The notes under the pieces: model-generated
What the model saw: the letters and a program-made list of their open reading frames with translations, nothing else
The model's database searches: none
What the model was told of the DNA's origin: nothing
Source: Streptomyces sp. NRRL S-31
GTDB lineage: Bacteria > Actinomycetota > Actinomycetes > Streptomycetales > Streptomycetaceae
Reading direction: 5' to 3'
DNA: 6,835 bases
Assembly: GCF_000718775.1 (NCBI RefSeq)
Contig: NZ_JOCB01000173.1
Span: forward strand, 1 to 6,835
Part shown: in pieces, positions 1 through 5,277 of the stretch
Numbering within the stretch: position 1 is the first letter of the stretch
Layout: every line of letters starts with the position of its first letter
Program-made: the position numbers and the translations under genes

Positions 1-113
1 ACGGCCCCGGGGAAGGGCCCGCAGGACCCCCGCCGGGAAAGGGGAACGCCCACGGCTGGGGTGAGCGGTGGCCGGGAGGGGGCGGGAGGGAAGGGGCGGG
101 TGGGAGCGGTGGG
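1..113. other. Gene-free left edge, G-tract-rich
   Basis: I can support no gene here. The stretch lies just downstream of the stop codon of the minus-strand hemolysin III gene, so it should contain that gene's 3' untranslated region and terminator. The only weak dyad seen is GGCCC (3-7) with GGGCC (15-19), too short to call. Its right part (74-104) is a dense run of G-tracts on the plus strand, described separately. Confidence 0.6.
74..104 (+). other. Potential G-quadruplex motif
   Basis: Seven runs of three or more G lie within 31 bases (74-76, 78-82, 84-86, 88-90, 93-96, 98-100, 102-104), separated by only one or two bases. This exceeds the usual four-run definition of a G-quadruplex motif. 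It lies 10 bases beyond the stop codon of the minus-strand hemolysin III gene, so the G-rich strand is that gene's template strand and its RNA would be C-rich. The pattern is directly visible; folding and any effect on transcription termination are inference. High-GC genomes produce such runs by chance fairly often. Confidence 0.45.
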
Positions 114-836
114 TCAGGCGTGCCGGTAGGCCACCAGCGAGATGCCGACGTAGTGGACGACGAACGCGGCGAGGGTGAGGGAGTGGAAGACCTCGTGGAA
201 ACCGAACCAGCGCGGTGACGGGTTGGGACGCTTGATGCCGTAGATGACGCCGCCGGCGCTGTAGAGCAGCCCGCCCGCGACCACCAGGACCAGGACGGCG
301 ATGCCGCCCGTGCGCAGGAAGTCGGGCAGGAAGAAGACCGCCGCCCAGCCCATCGCGATGTAGCAGGGCGTGTAGAGCCAGCGCGGGGCGCCGACCCAGA
401 AGACCCGGAAGACTATGCCGGCCGCGGCGGCGGCCCAGATGCCCCACAGCAGCCACCGGCCCTTCCCGTCGGGCAGGAGCAGCAGGGTCAGCGGCGTGTA
501 GGTGCCCGCGATGATCAGGAAGATGTTGGCGTGGTCCAGGCGGCGCAGCACGCCGTCCATCCGCGGGCTCCAGTTGCCGCGGTGGTACAGCGCGCTGACG
601 CCGAAGAGCAGACAGGCCGTCAGGACGTAGACGCCGCAGGCGATGCGGCCTCTGGTCGAGTCGGCGAGGGCGGTGAGCACGAGGCCCGCGATGAGTACGG
701 CCGGGAACATGCCGAGGTGCAGCCAGCCGCGGAGTCGGGGCTTGACCGGGTGCGGCAAGGAGAGCGCGACGGGACCGCGGCCGGCGGCCGGCGTGTCCAG
801 GGGCGCGTCGGGAACGGGCGCAGTCATGCGCGGCAT
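114..836 (-). CDS. trhA: Hemolysin III family (TrhA/PAQR-like) membrane protein
   Basis: This encodes a 240-aa integral membrane protein of the hemolysin III/TrhA branch of the PAQR superfamily. Seven hydrophobic segments are visible at roughly residues 38-58, 66-84, 102-121, 128-148, 155-172, 178-200 and 214-236. The family's polar positions are present: S81 and H85 in SALYHRGNW, D101-H102 in LDHANIF, and a C-terminal HEVFH motif (H214, H218) followed by H228. In PAQR proteins such a His/Asp set binds a metal inside the membrane. The family is linked to membrane-fluidity control in E. coli; haemolysis as a native function is doubtful. Length fits the family, with about 35 extra N-terminal residues rich in Pro and Ala. 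The start is uncertain: ATG at 836 or ATG at 827, neither with a strong Shine-Dalgarno sequence. The gene diverges from pckA. Confidence 0.92.
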   Translation of the reverse strand: MPRMTAPVPDAPLDTPAAGRGPVALSLPHPVKPRLRGWLHLGMFPAVLIAGLVLTALADSTRGRIACGVYVLTACLLFGVSALYHRGNWSPRMDGVLRRLDHANIFLIIAGTYTPLTLLLLPDGKGRWLLWGIWAAAAAGIVFRVFWVGAPRWLYTPCYIAMGWAAVFFLPDFLRTGGIAVLVLVVAGGLLYSAGGVIYGIKRPNPSPRWFGFHEVFHSLTLAAFVVHYVGISLVAYRHA

Positions 837-1009
837 GGTACCGACGCCACCGTAAGTCGCCCGTCAGCACCCGGGAGTTCGGGTCGTCGGCGAAAGCGCC
901 GGGTAGTCGTCAAAAAACTCTCCGTGACCGGGCAAAAAGTCTTTCAGGCGAAATCAACGTGGACGCAAAGAGTCGTGGCCAGCGTGGGATTCCTCACGCC
1001 GCTCACCTG

Positions 1010-1040
1010 TGATGCCCTCTGGACAGATGGGCACTAGACT
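1010..1040 (+). promoter_or_regulatory. Candidate pckA promoter
   Basis: TAGACT at 1035-1040 matches five of six positions of the Streptomyces housekeeping -10 consensus TAGAPuT. The -35 is poor: GTGATG at 1010-1015 with a 19-base spacer is the best I find. Transcription would start near 1047 and give a leader of about 100 bases before the pckA GTG. The weak -35 suggests either an activator or a wrong assignment. Confidence 0.3.
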
Positions 1041-1138
1041 CGGATGATCAAATGAGTGCGGTCGGCACCGGATGAGCGGCTACGAAGCATCCGGGTCGCG
1101 GCCCCCACGGGGCGGAACCAACAAAAAATCCCTCACTT

Positions 1139-1143
1139 AGGAG
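1139..1143 (+). promoter_or_regulatory. pckA ribosome binding site
   Basis: AGGAG lies five bases before the GTG at 1149. It decides the start: the upstream in-frame GTG at 1056 has no such site. The extension from 1056 would also contain a TTA codon (1137-1139) overlapping this Shine-Dalgarno sequence, which is very unlikely in a housekeeping Streptomyces gene. Confidence 0.8.
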
Positions 1144-1148
1144 CAATC

Positions 1149-2972
1149 GTGGCGCGCGACAACGCGGCTCCCACCGTCGTCCCCACCCACCACCGGGAAC
1201 TGATCTCGTGGGTCAACGAGATCGCCGAACTGACGCAGCCGGACAGCGTGGTCTGGTGCGACGGCTCCGAGGCCGAGTACGAGCGGCTGTGCGAGGAACT
1301 GGTCGCCAAGGGAACGTTCAGGAAGCTCGACCCGATCAAGCGCCCGCACTCCTACTACGCCGCCTCCGACCCGACCGACGTCGCGCGCGTCGAGGACCGG
1401 ACCTTCATCTGCTCCGAGAAGGAGGAGGACGCGGGCCCGACCAACCACTGGAAGGCGCCCGCCGAGATGCGGGAGATCTTCTCCGGTGAGAAGGGCCTGT
1501 TCCGGGGCTCGATGCGGGGTCGCACGATGTACGTCGTGCCGTTCTGCATGGGCCCGCTCGGCTCCCCGCTCTCCGCACTGGGCGTGGAGATCACCGACTC
1601 CGCCTACGTCGCCGTCTCCATGCGCACGATGACGCGCATGGGCCAGGCCGTCCTGGACGAGCTGGGCGACGAGGGCTTCTTCGTCAAGGCCGTGCACACC
1701 CTCGGCGCCCCGCTGGAGCCCGGCCAGGAGGACGTCCCCTGGCCCTGCAACCGGACCAAGTACATCTCGCACTTCCCCGAGTCCCGCGAGATCTGGTCCT
1801 ACGGCTCCGGCTACGGCGGCAACGCCCTGCTCGGCAAGAAGTGCTACGCGCTGCGCATCGCCTCCGTCATGGCGCGTGACGAGGGCTGGCTGGCCGAGCA
1901 CATGCTGATCCTGAAGCTCACCCCGCCGCAGGGCGAGTCCAAGTACGTCGCCGCCGCCTTCCCCTCCGCCTGCGGCAAGACCAACCTCGCCATGCTGGAG
2001 CCCACCATCTCCGGCTGGACGGTGGAGACCATCGGCGACGACATCGCCTGGATGCGCTTCGGCGAGGACGGCCGCCTCTACGCGATCAACCCCGAGGCGG
2101 GCTTCTTCGGCGTCGCGCCCGGCACCGGCGAGCACACCAACGCCAACGCGATGAAGACCCTGTGGGGCAACGCGGTCTTCACCAACGTCGCGCTCACCGA
2201 CGACGGCGACGTGTGGTGGGAGGGCATGACCGAGGAGCGGCCGGCCCACCTGACCGACTGGAAGGGCAACGACTGGACGCCGGCCGCCGAGACCCCGGCC
2301 GCCCACCCCAACGCCCGCTTCACGGTCCCCGCCGCGCAGTGCCCGATCATCGCGCCCGAGTGGGAGGACCCCAAGGGCGTGCCGATCTCGGCGATCCTCT
2401 TCGGCGGCCGGCGGGCCAGCGCGGTGCCGCTGGTGACGGAGTCCTTCGACTGGAACCACGGCGTCTTCCTCGGCGCCAACGTGGCCTCCGAGAAGACCGC
2501 GGCGGCCGAGGGCAAGGTCGGCGAACTGCGCCGCGACCCGTTCGCGATGCTGCCGTTCTGCGGTTACAACATGGGCGACTACATGGCCCACTGGATCGAC
2601 GTGGCCAAGGACAAGGACCAGTCCAAGCTGCCGAAGATCTACTACGTCAACTGGTTCCGCAAGAACGACGAGGGCGCCTTCGTCTGGCCGGGCTTCGGCG
2701 AGAACTCCCGGGTCCTGAAGTGGATCGTGGAGCGGCTGGCGGGCACGGCCGAGGGCGTCGAGACCCCGATCGGCGTCCTGCCGACCCGGCAGGCCCTGGA
2801 CACCGACGGCCTGGAGCTGTCCGACTCCGACCTGGACTTCCTGCTCACGGTGGACAAGGAGGTGTGGCGCGAGGAGGCCGCCCTGGTCCCCGAGCACCTG
2901 AACACCTTCGGCGACCACACCCCGAAGGAGCTGTGGGACCAGTACCGGGCGCTGGTGGAGCGCCTGGGCTGA
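1149..2972 (+). CDS. pckA: Phosphoenolpyruvate carboxykinase (GTP)
   Basis: This cytosolic enzyme catalyses oxaloacetate + GTP to phosphoenolpyruvate + GDP + CO2, the entry step of gluconeogenesis from TCA intermediates. The product is 607 aa from the GTG at 1149, the usual size of GTP-type PEPCK. Numbered from that start, the visible signatures are DVARVEDRT (with R80, the substrate arginine), PFCMGPLGS, the Mn ligands K231 (in [11 protein letters not shown]), H251 (in WLAEHMLIL) and D298 (in TIGDDIAWM), and the P-loop PSACGKTN (272-279) with the family's reactive Cys275 and Lys277. [21 protein letters not shown] and [11 protein letters not shown] follow. The spacing of the metal ligands and P-loop cysteine matches that of rat cytosolic PEPCK as I remember it. 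It is monocistronic by layout: its own leader upstream and two hairpins downstream. No lesion is seen. Confidence 0.98.
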   Translation: MARDNAAPTVVPTHHRELISWVNEIAELTQPDSVVWCDGSEAEYERLCEELVAKGTFRKLDPIKRPHSYYAASDPTDVARVEDRTFICSEKEEDAGPTNHWKAPAEMREIFSGEKGLFRGSMRGRTMYVVPFCMGPLGSPLSALGVEITDSAYVAVSMRTMTRMGQAVLDELGDEGFFVKAVHTLGAPLEPGQEDVPWPCNRTKYISHFPESREIWSYGSGYGGNALLGKKCYALRIASVMARDEGWLAEHMLILKLTPPQGESKYVAAAFPSACGKTNLAMLEPTISGWTVETIGDDIAWMRFGEDGRLYAINPEAGFFGVAPGTGEHTNANAMKTLWGNAVFTNVALTDDGDVWWEGMTEERPAHLTDWKGNDWTPAAETPAAHPNARFTVPAAQCPIIAPEWEDPKGVPISAILFGGRRASAVPLVTESFDWNHGVFLGANVASEKTAAAEGKVGELRRDPFAMLPFCGYNMGDYMAHWIDVAKDKDQSKLPKIYYVNWFRKNDEGAFVWPGFGENSRVLKWIVERLAGTAEGVETPIGVLPTRQALDTDGLELSDSDLDFLLTVDKEVWREEAALVPEHLNTFGDHTPKELWDQYRALVERLG

Positions 2973-3008
2973 TCCCCGCCTGCCCCGAGCCCGCGGCCCG
3001 GCAAGGCT

Positions 3009-3060
3009 CCGCGGCCGGTCCGGATGTGCCCTGACCAGCGATCGTCACGACCGGCCGCGG
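3009..3060 (+). terminator. Hairpin 1 downstream of pckA
   Basis: A perfect 12-bp inverted repeat, CCGCGGCCGGTC (3009-3020) and GACCGGCCGCGG (3049-3060), has a 28-base loop and begins 37 bases after the pckA stop. There is no T-tract, which is common for Streptomyces terminators. The long loop makes it a weaker candidate than the next hairpin; it may instead protect the 3' end of the mRNA. Confidence 0.5.
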
Positions 3061-3070
3061 TGAACACCCG

Positions 3071-3106
3071 CCCGGGGCCCCGCACAACGGCGTGCGGGGC
3101 CCCGGG
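3071..3106. terminator. Bidirectional GC hairpin terminator between convergent genes
   Basis: A perfect 15-bp stem, CCCGGGGCCCCGCAC (3071-3085) with GTGCGGGGCCCCGGG (3092-3106), encloses a six-base loop AACGGC. It ends only three bases from the stop codon of the convergent 200-aa membrane protein (3110-3112) and lies about 100 bases beyond the pckA stop, so it can end transcripts from both sides. There is no U-tract, as in many actinobacterial terminators. Its right arm overlaps the first copy of a 17-bp tandem repeat. Confidence 0.75.
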
Positions 3107-3132
3107 CCTTCAGGTGCCCCGGGCCTTCAGGT
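3099..3132. repeat. Perfect 17-bp tandem duplication at a gene's 3' end
   Basis: The 17-mer GCCCCGGGCCTTCAGGT occurs twice with no gap, at 3099-3115 and 3116-3132. On the minus strand the second copy read encodes the end ...LKARG of the 200-aa membrane protein, and the next copy, entered in another frame because 17 is not a multiple of three, supplies the TGA stop. The first copy also forms part of the adjacent terminator stem. Confidence 0.9.
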
Positions 3133-3712
3133 ACCGCGTGTGCGACTCCTGTCTGCGCCGCTCGGTGTCCCGCAGCGCCGACGCCAGCCGTCCGGCCTCC
3201 TCGCGCAACAGGCCCAGCTGGTGCTCCAGGTGCCGCTCCGGTGGTTCGGCGCCGGGGGTCAGGCGCGTCCACCAGCGGGTGCGGACGAAGGCGTCCACGG
3301 CCTCGGGGACGTCCTGCCGTACCGCCCGGGAGACGGTGTGCACGCCCTCCGGGTCCCGGGCGAGCGCCTCGGCGACCCGGCCCGGCTCCAGCAGCGCGCC
3401 CAGCAGCCCGGTCAGCTCGGCGAGCCGGGCGGCGGCCCCGGGCGGCAGGTCGACGTCCCCGAGGTAGGCGCCGAGCGCGGCGAAGTCGGCGCGGATCCCG
3501 TCCAGTTGCTCCGAGGGACCGGGGAAGCCGGGCGGCGCGGGCCGCTCCGGCGGGGCGATCAGCGCGCCGGCGCCGTACAGCCCGGCGACCACGACCGGCC
3601 AGTACGGTCCCGCGACCCCGGCGAAGGTCAGCACCAGGCCGAGCAGCCCGCAGGCGCCGCCGGCCAGGTTCTTGCGGGACTCCAGGTAGCCGAGGACCCT
3701 GCTGGTAGCCAC
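3110..3712 (-). CDS. Two-helix membrane protein with C-terminal coiled coil, unknown function
   Basis: This is a 200-aa protein of unknown function. Two hydrophobic segments lie near the N terminus (about 16-34 and 36-54), joined by a very short turn at GPYWP, so both termini should face the same side, probably the cytoplasm given the basic ESRKN before the first helix. A Pro-rich linker (53-66) leads to a mostly helical domain with the pattern RTRWWTRL (144-151) and a charged, coiled-coil-like tail (about 157-195). The start is GTG at 3712, supported by GAGGAG (3722-3717) four bases upstream. It overlaps the end of the decayed upstream gene, which suggests the two were once translationally coupled. 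The stop is created by a 17-bp tandem duplication. Codon use looks normal, so it appears intact. Confidence 0.82.
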   Translation of the reverse strand: MATSRVLGYLESRKNLAGGACGLLGLVLTFAGVAGPYWPVVVAGLYGAGALIAPPERPAPPGFPGPSEQLDGIRADFAALGAYLGDVDLPPGAAARLAELTGLLGALLEPGRVAEALARDPEGVHTVSRAVRQDVPEAVDAFVRTRWWTRLTPGAEPPERHLEHQLGLLREEAGRLASALRDTERRRQESHTRYLKARGT

Positions 3713-3902
3713 GGATCTCCTCGAAGGCGCCGTCCAGCGAGCCCTGCCGGGCGTCGAAGAGCTGGCCGCCGGTCAGGTCGGCGATGTGCTCCAGCTCGGC
3801 GCGGGAGGAGTCGCCGAACAGGATCGGGAAGACGGGGATCTCCCGCCGGTCGGTGCCGAGCGCGCGGTAGAAGCCGTCGAAGTCGCCGGCCCCGGCGCCG
3901 GC
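3699..3902 (-). pseudogene. Remnant resembling the C-terminal end of a VWA domain
   Basis: In the frame shifted by one base from the upstream solute-binding-like fragment, about 67 codons read as good protein: GAGAGDFDGFYRALGTDRRE, then IPVFPILFGDSSRAELEHIA, DLTGGQLFDA and FEEIRGYQ. The VFPILFGD core followed by an LTGG motif and a terminal helix resembles the last strands of von Willebrand A-like domains. The MIDAS motif (DxSxS) expected at such a domain's start is absent in all frames nearby, so the fragment cannot be a complete domain. The codon after GYQ is CAG (3701-3699), not a stop; this frame stays open to 3045, across the whole downstream gene. I infer a fragment left by an out-of-frame deletion; a frameshifting assembly error is possible but would not explain the missing domain half. 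The VWA assignment is moderate. Confidence 0.55.
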
Positions 3903-4500
3903 GGTTCGCCACGCAGGAGGCGGCGGCGAGGTACAGGGCGCCGGAGTTGGAGGACTCGGGGTCGGTGCTGGAGATGTACAGCGTGCCCGTCAGCTCCCCG
4001 TGCGCCCGGGCCCCCTTGAGCTGCTGCCAGGTGCGGTCGTGCCGGACCGCGTCCAGCAGGGCGGCCATCCTCAGCGTGCCCCGGTGCGCGCCGTCGAGCA
4101 CGGCCAGCCCGTTCGCGGCGAGCACGCCGGCCGCGCCGCGGTGGGCCACGACGACCAGCGGCGAGTAGAACGGCCGCGGCAGCGGCTGCCGCGCGTGGTA
4201 CTTCCGGGCCAGCTCGTCGGCGGGTGCCTGGCTGGACGGGAAGGCGAAGTCGTAGCCCTTGAGGTCCAGGCCCTCCATGGCCCAGGACCCGGAGGGCTCG
4301 GCCTCGACGGTGTAGCCCTTGGCGGCGAGGGCCTGCACCACGTCGGGATCGGCGAAGAAGTCGGCCTTCTCCGATCCGATCACACCCCGCACGGTCTTCG
4401 TTGCCGTGCCCTTGTCCTCTCCGTGCCGGCCCGCGACGACGTCGGCCACCACGCCACCGATCAGCAGGACCGCGAGGACGATTCCCGCGATACGTCTCAC
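3903..4500 (-). pseudogene. Truncated extracellular solute-binding-like protein
   Basis: Starting at GTG 4500, about 200 codons encode VRRIAGIVLAVLLIGGVVA, one membrane or signal-anchor segment, followed by an extracytoplasmic region with GVIGSEKADFFADP, YDFAFPSSQAPADELA, PFYSPLVVVAHRGAA and SSTDPESSNSGALYLAAAS. These resemble the N-terminal half of Streptomyces solute-binding-like proteins. After VAN (about 3904) the frame degenerates into Arg/Leu-rich sequence and runs to a stop at 3628, while sensible coding resumes one base over. Removing one C near 3903 would give VANAGAGAGDFDG. The solute-binding domain lacks its second half, so a simple indel is not the whole story. The start is uncertain: a small hairpin with GGGAG (4518-4514) lies just upstream, and a TTG at 4581 is less likely. 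Confidence 0.6.
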
Positions 4501-4758
4501 GTCGGGGAGCGTGCTCCCGGAAACCCACGTTCCGCACGCGAGGAGATGAACGCCGGGTGACGGCCCGTTCCCGGTATGCAACCGGAGGCACCGGGTCCGC
4601 CGCGCGGGCCGGACGGGCGGGGCGCGGGCGTGCGGGTGCGTGGGCGGGGCGGCGGGTTCGCCGGCCGGGGCCGGTGTCGGGCGGGGTGTGTGGCGCCCGG
4701 TCCGCGCGTCGCTGCGGGTGCACGCGGACCGGGGCCGATCGGGGGACCCCGGGCGGGG
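4501..4758. other. 258-bp gap upstream of the decayed gene
   Basis: No gene is supportable here. Immediately before the GTG at 4500 is a short palindrome, GGGAGCGTGCTCCC (4505-4518), containing the only Shine-Dalgarno-like GGGAG in the area. Positions 4600-4690 are monotonous G-rich sequence. The 4696-4733 hairpin near the right end is listed separately. Another small dyad, GACCCC (4745-4750) with GGGGTC (4755-4760), overlaps the stop codon of the 144-aa gene. Confidence 0.5.
4696..4733 (-). terminator. Candidate terminator of the 144-aa gene
   Basis: A perfect 11-bp inverted repeat, CCCGGTCCGCG (4696-4706) and CGCGGACCGGG (4723-4733), has a 16-base loop and lies 26 bases past the stop codon of the minus-strand 144-aa gene. 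There is no T-tract, as is usual in Streptomyces. Confidence 0.55.
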
Positions 4759-5193
4759 TCAGTGTGCCGGGCTGAACTCCTTCGGTCCGGCCGGCTCGGC
4801 GGCGGCCGTGGCGGCACCGTGGGCGTCCATCCGCTCGGCGGTGAGGATCGCCACCGCCGTGTCCGCGCGCGAGGCGGCGACCACGAGCGCCCGTCCGGCG
4901 AGCGTGTGCGCCCGCCGGTGCAGCACGCCCGGTTCACCGGTCGCGGTGGGGGCCGCCCGCAGCGGGGTGCGCCCGCCGCGCAGCCGCGCCACCTGCGCCG
5001 CGAGGCGCTCGGCGGCGGTGTCCAGGTCGGCGGACGGGGTCAGGGCGCGCAGCTCGTCGGTGACCGCGAGCAGTGCGGCGAGGTGTCCGGCGAGCTGGAT
5101 GTCCAGCTCCTCCTCGCGCGAGCGGTGGGGGAAGTCGGAGGTGGTGCCGGCCATCGTGCTGTGGACCGACTTGGTGCGGATCGGTTCGTACAT
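4759..5193 (-). CDS. Conserved-type hypothetical protein, helical
   Basis: This encodes a 144-aa soluble-looking protein without signal peptide or membrane segment. The N terminus carries a Ser/Thr-rich lead-in and then FPHRSREEELDIQLAGHLAA (21-40). Amphipathic helices follow at about 25-50 (LAALLAVTDELRAL), 56-72 and 90-122 (RRAHTLAGRALVVAASRADT), and the C terminus is Ala-rich and probably disordered. I recall Streptomyces proteins like this being named after a numbered S. coelicolor locus in the same neighbourhood (SCO4983), which I cannot verify; no function is known to me. The start is ATG 5193 with a full AGGAGG (5208-5203) nine bases upstream; an internal ATG at residue 14 lacks this support. 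It follows alaA on the same strand after an 84-bp gap that contains an inverted repeat burying this ribosome binding site and an operator-like palindrome. Confidence 0.85.
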   Translation of the reverse strand: MYEPIRTKSVHSTMAGTTSDFPHRSREEELDIQLAGHLAALLAVTDELRALTPSADLDTAAERLAAQVARLRGGRTPLRAAPTATGEPGVLHRRAHTLAGRALVVAASRADTAVAILTAERMDAHGAATAAAEPAGPKEFSPAH

Positions 5194-5196
5194 GGG

Positions 5197-5230
5197 GGAT
5201 GGCCTCCTGTGCGCTGACAGGAAGCCATCC
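5197..5230 (-). promoter_or_regulatory. SD-sequestering inverted repeat in leader of the 144-aa gene
   Basis: Read on the minus strand, GGATGGCTTCCTGT (5230-5217), a six-base loop CAGCGC, and ACAGGAGGCCATCC (5210-5197) form a 14-bp stem: 13 Watson-Crick pairs and one G-U wobble. The right arm contains the whole AGGAGG Shine-Dalgarno sequence, and the ATG starts three bases after the stem. In RNA the ribosome binding site would be closed. It could also act as a DNA operator or as a terminator-like element for alaA, although no U-tract follows. The repeat is directly visible; its role is inferred. Confidence 0.6.
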
Positions 5231-5255
5231 TAGCTTAGATTTCGTCTAAAGTTGA
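5227..5255 (-). promoter_or_regulatory. Candidate promoter with palindromic operator in the spacer
   Basis: On the minus strand TAGGAT (5232-5227) is a plausible -10, with TCAACT (5255-5250) as a weak -35 and a 17-base spacer. The spacer contains a 15-bp palindrome with arms TTAGA (5235-5239) and TCTAA (5245-5249), strikingly A/T-rich for this genome and placed where a repressor would block RNA polymerase. I match it to no known regulator. Transcription would begin near 5220, inside the left arm of the adjacent hairpin, leaving the ribosome binding site mostly unpaired. Confidence 0.4.
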
Positions 5256-5277
5256 GTCGGGTCACGGCCCCCGTCGG

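Larger units (their letters stand above)
837..1148. promoter_or_regulatory. Divergent trhA/pckA intergenic promoter region
   Basis: This 312-bp gap holds no supportable gene. Positions 907-960 are distinctly A/T-rich for this genome and contain two CAAAAA tracts (911-916 and 933-938 approximately), consistent with promoter DNA. Reading toward trhA, TTGACG (913-908) matches a -35 consensus well, but I find no good -10 element 16-18 bases downstream. Reading toward pckA, the best -10 is TAGACT (1035-1040), listed separately. A small hairpin GCCCC-CAC-GGGGC (1101-1113) lies in the pckA leader, followed by an A-rich unpaired stretch before the ribosome binding site. I recognise no known regulator box. 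Confidence 0.5.

Noticed and set aside
888..901. Small hairpin CGGCG-AAAG-CGCCG as a trhA/pckA regulatory element
   Set aside because: Five base pairs only; such stems are frequent by chance in this composition and it aligns with no promoter.
1056..1148. N-terminal extension of PEP carboxykinase by 31 residues from an upstream GTG
   Set aside because: No ribosome binding site, unlike family N termini, contains a TTA codon overlapping the real AGGAG; the GTG at 1149 is well supported.
1137..2918. 593-aa open frame antisense to pckA
   Set aside because: Composition is Val/Gly/Arg/Leu-rich shadow sequence typical of the reverse strand of a high-GC gene; the sense strand is an unambiguous PEPCK.
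3898..3905. Programmed ribosomal frameshifting joining the solute-binding-like and VWA-like parts
   Set aside because: No slippery heptamer followed by an evident stimulatory structure, and both domains are incomplete, so frameshifting would not give a whole protein.
3092..4168. 358-aa plus-strand frame opposite the membrane protein and remnant gene
   Set aside because: Gly/Arg/Pro-rich low-complexity product with no SD; antisense to better-supported genes.
3773..4723. 316-aa minus-strand frame overlapping the decayed gene
   Set aside because: Arg/Pro-rich out-of-frame translation; the meaningful residues of this region are in the other two frames.
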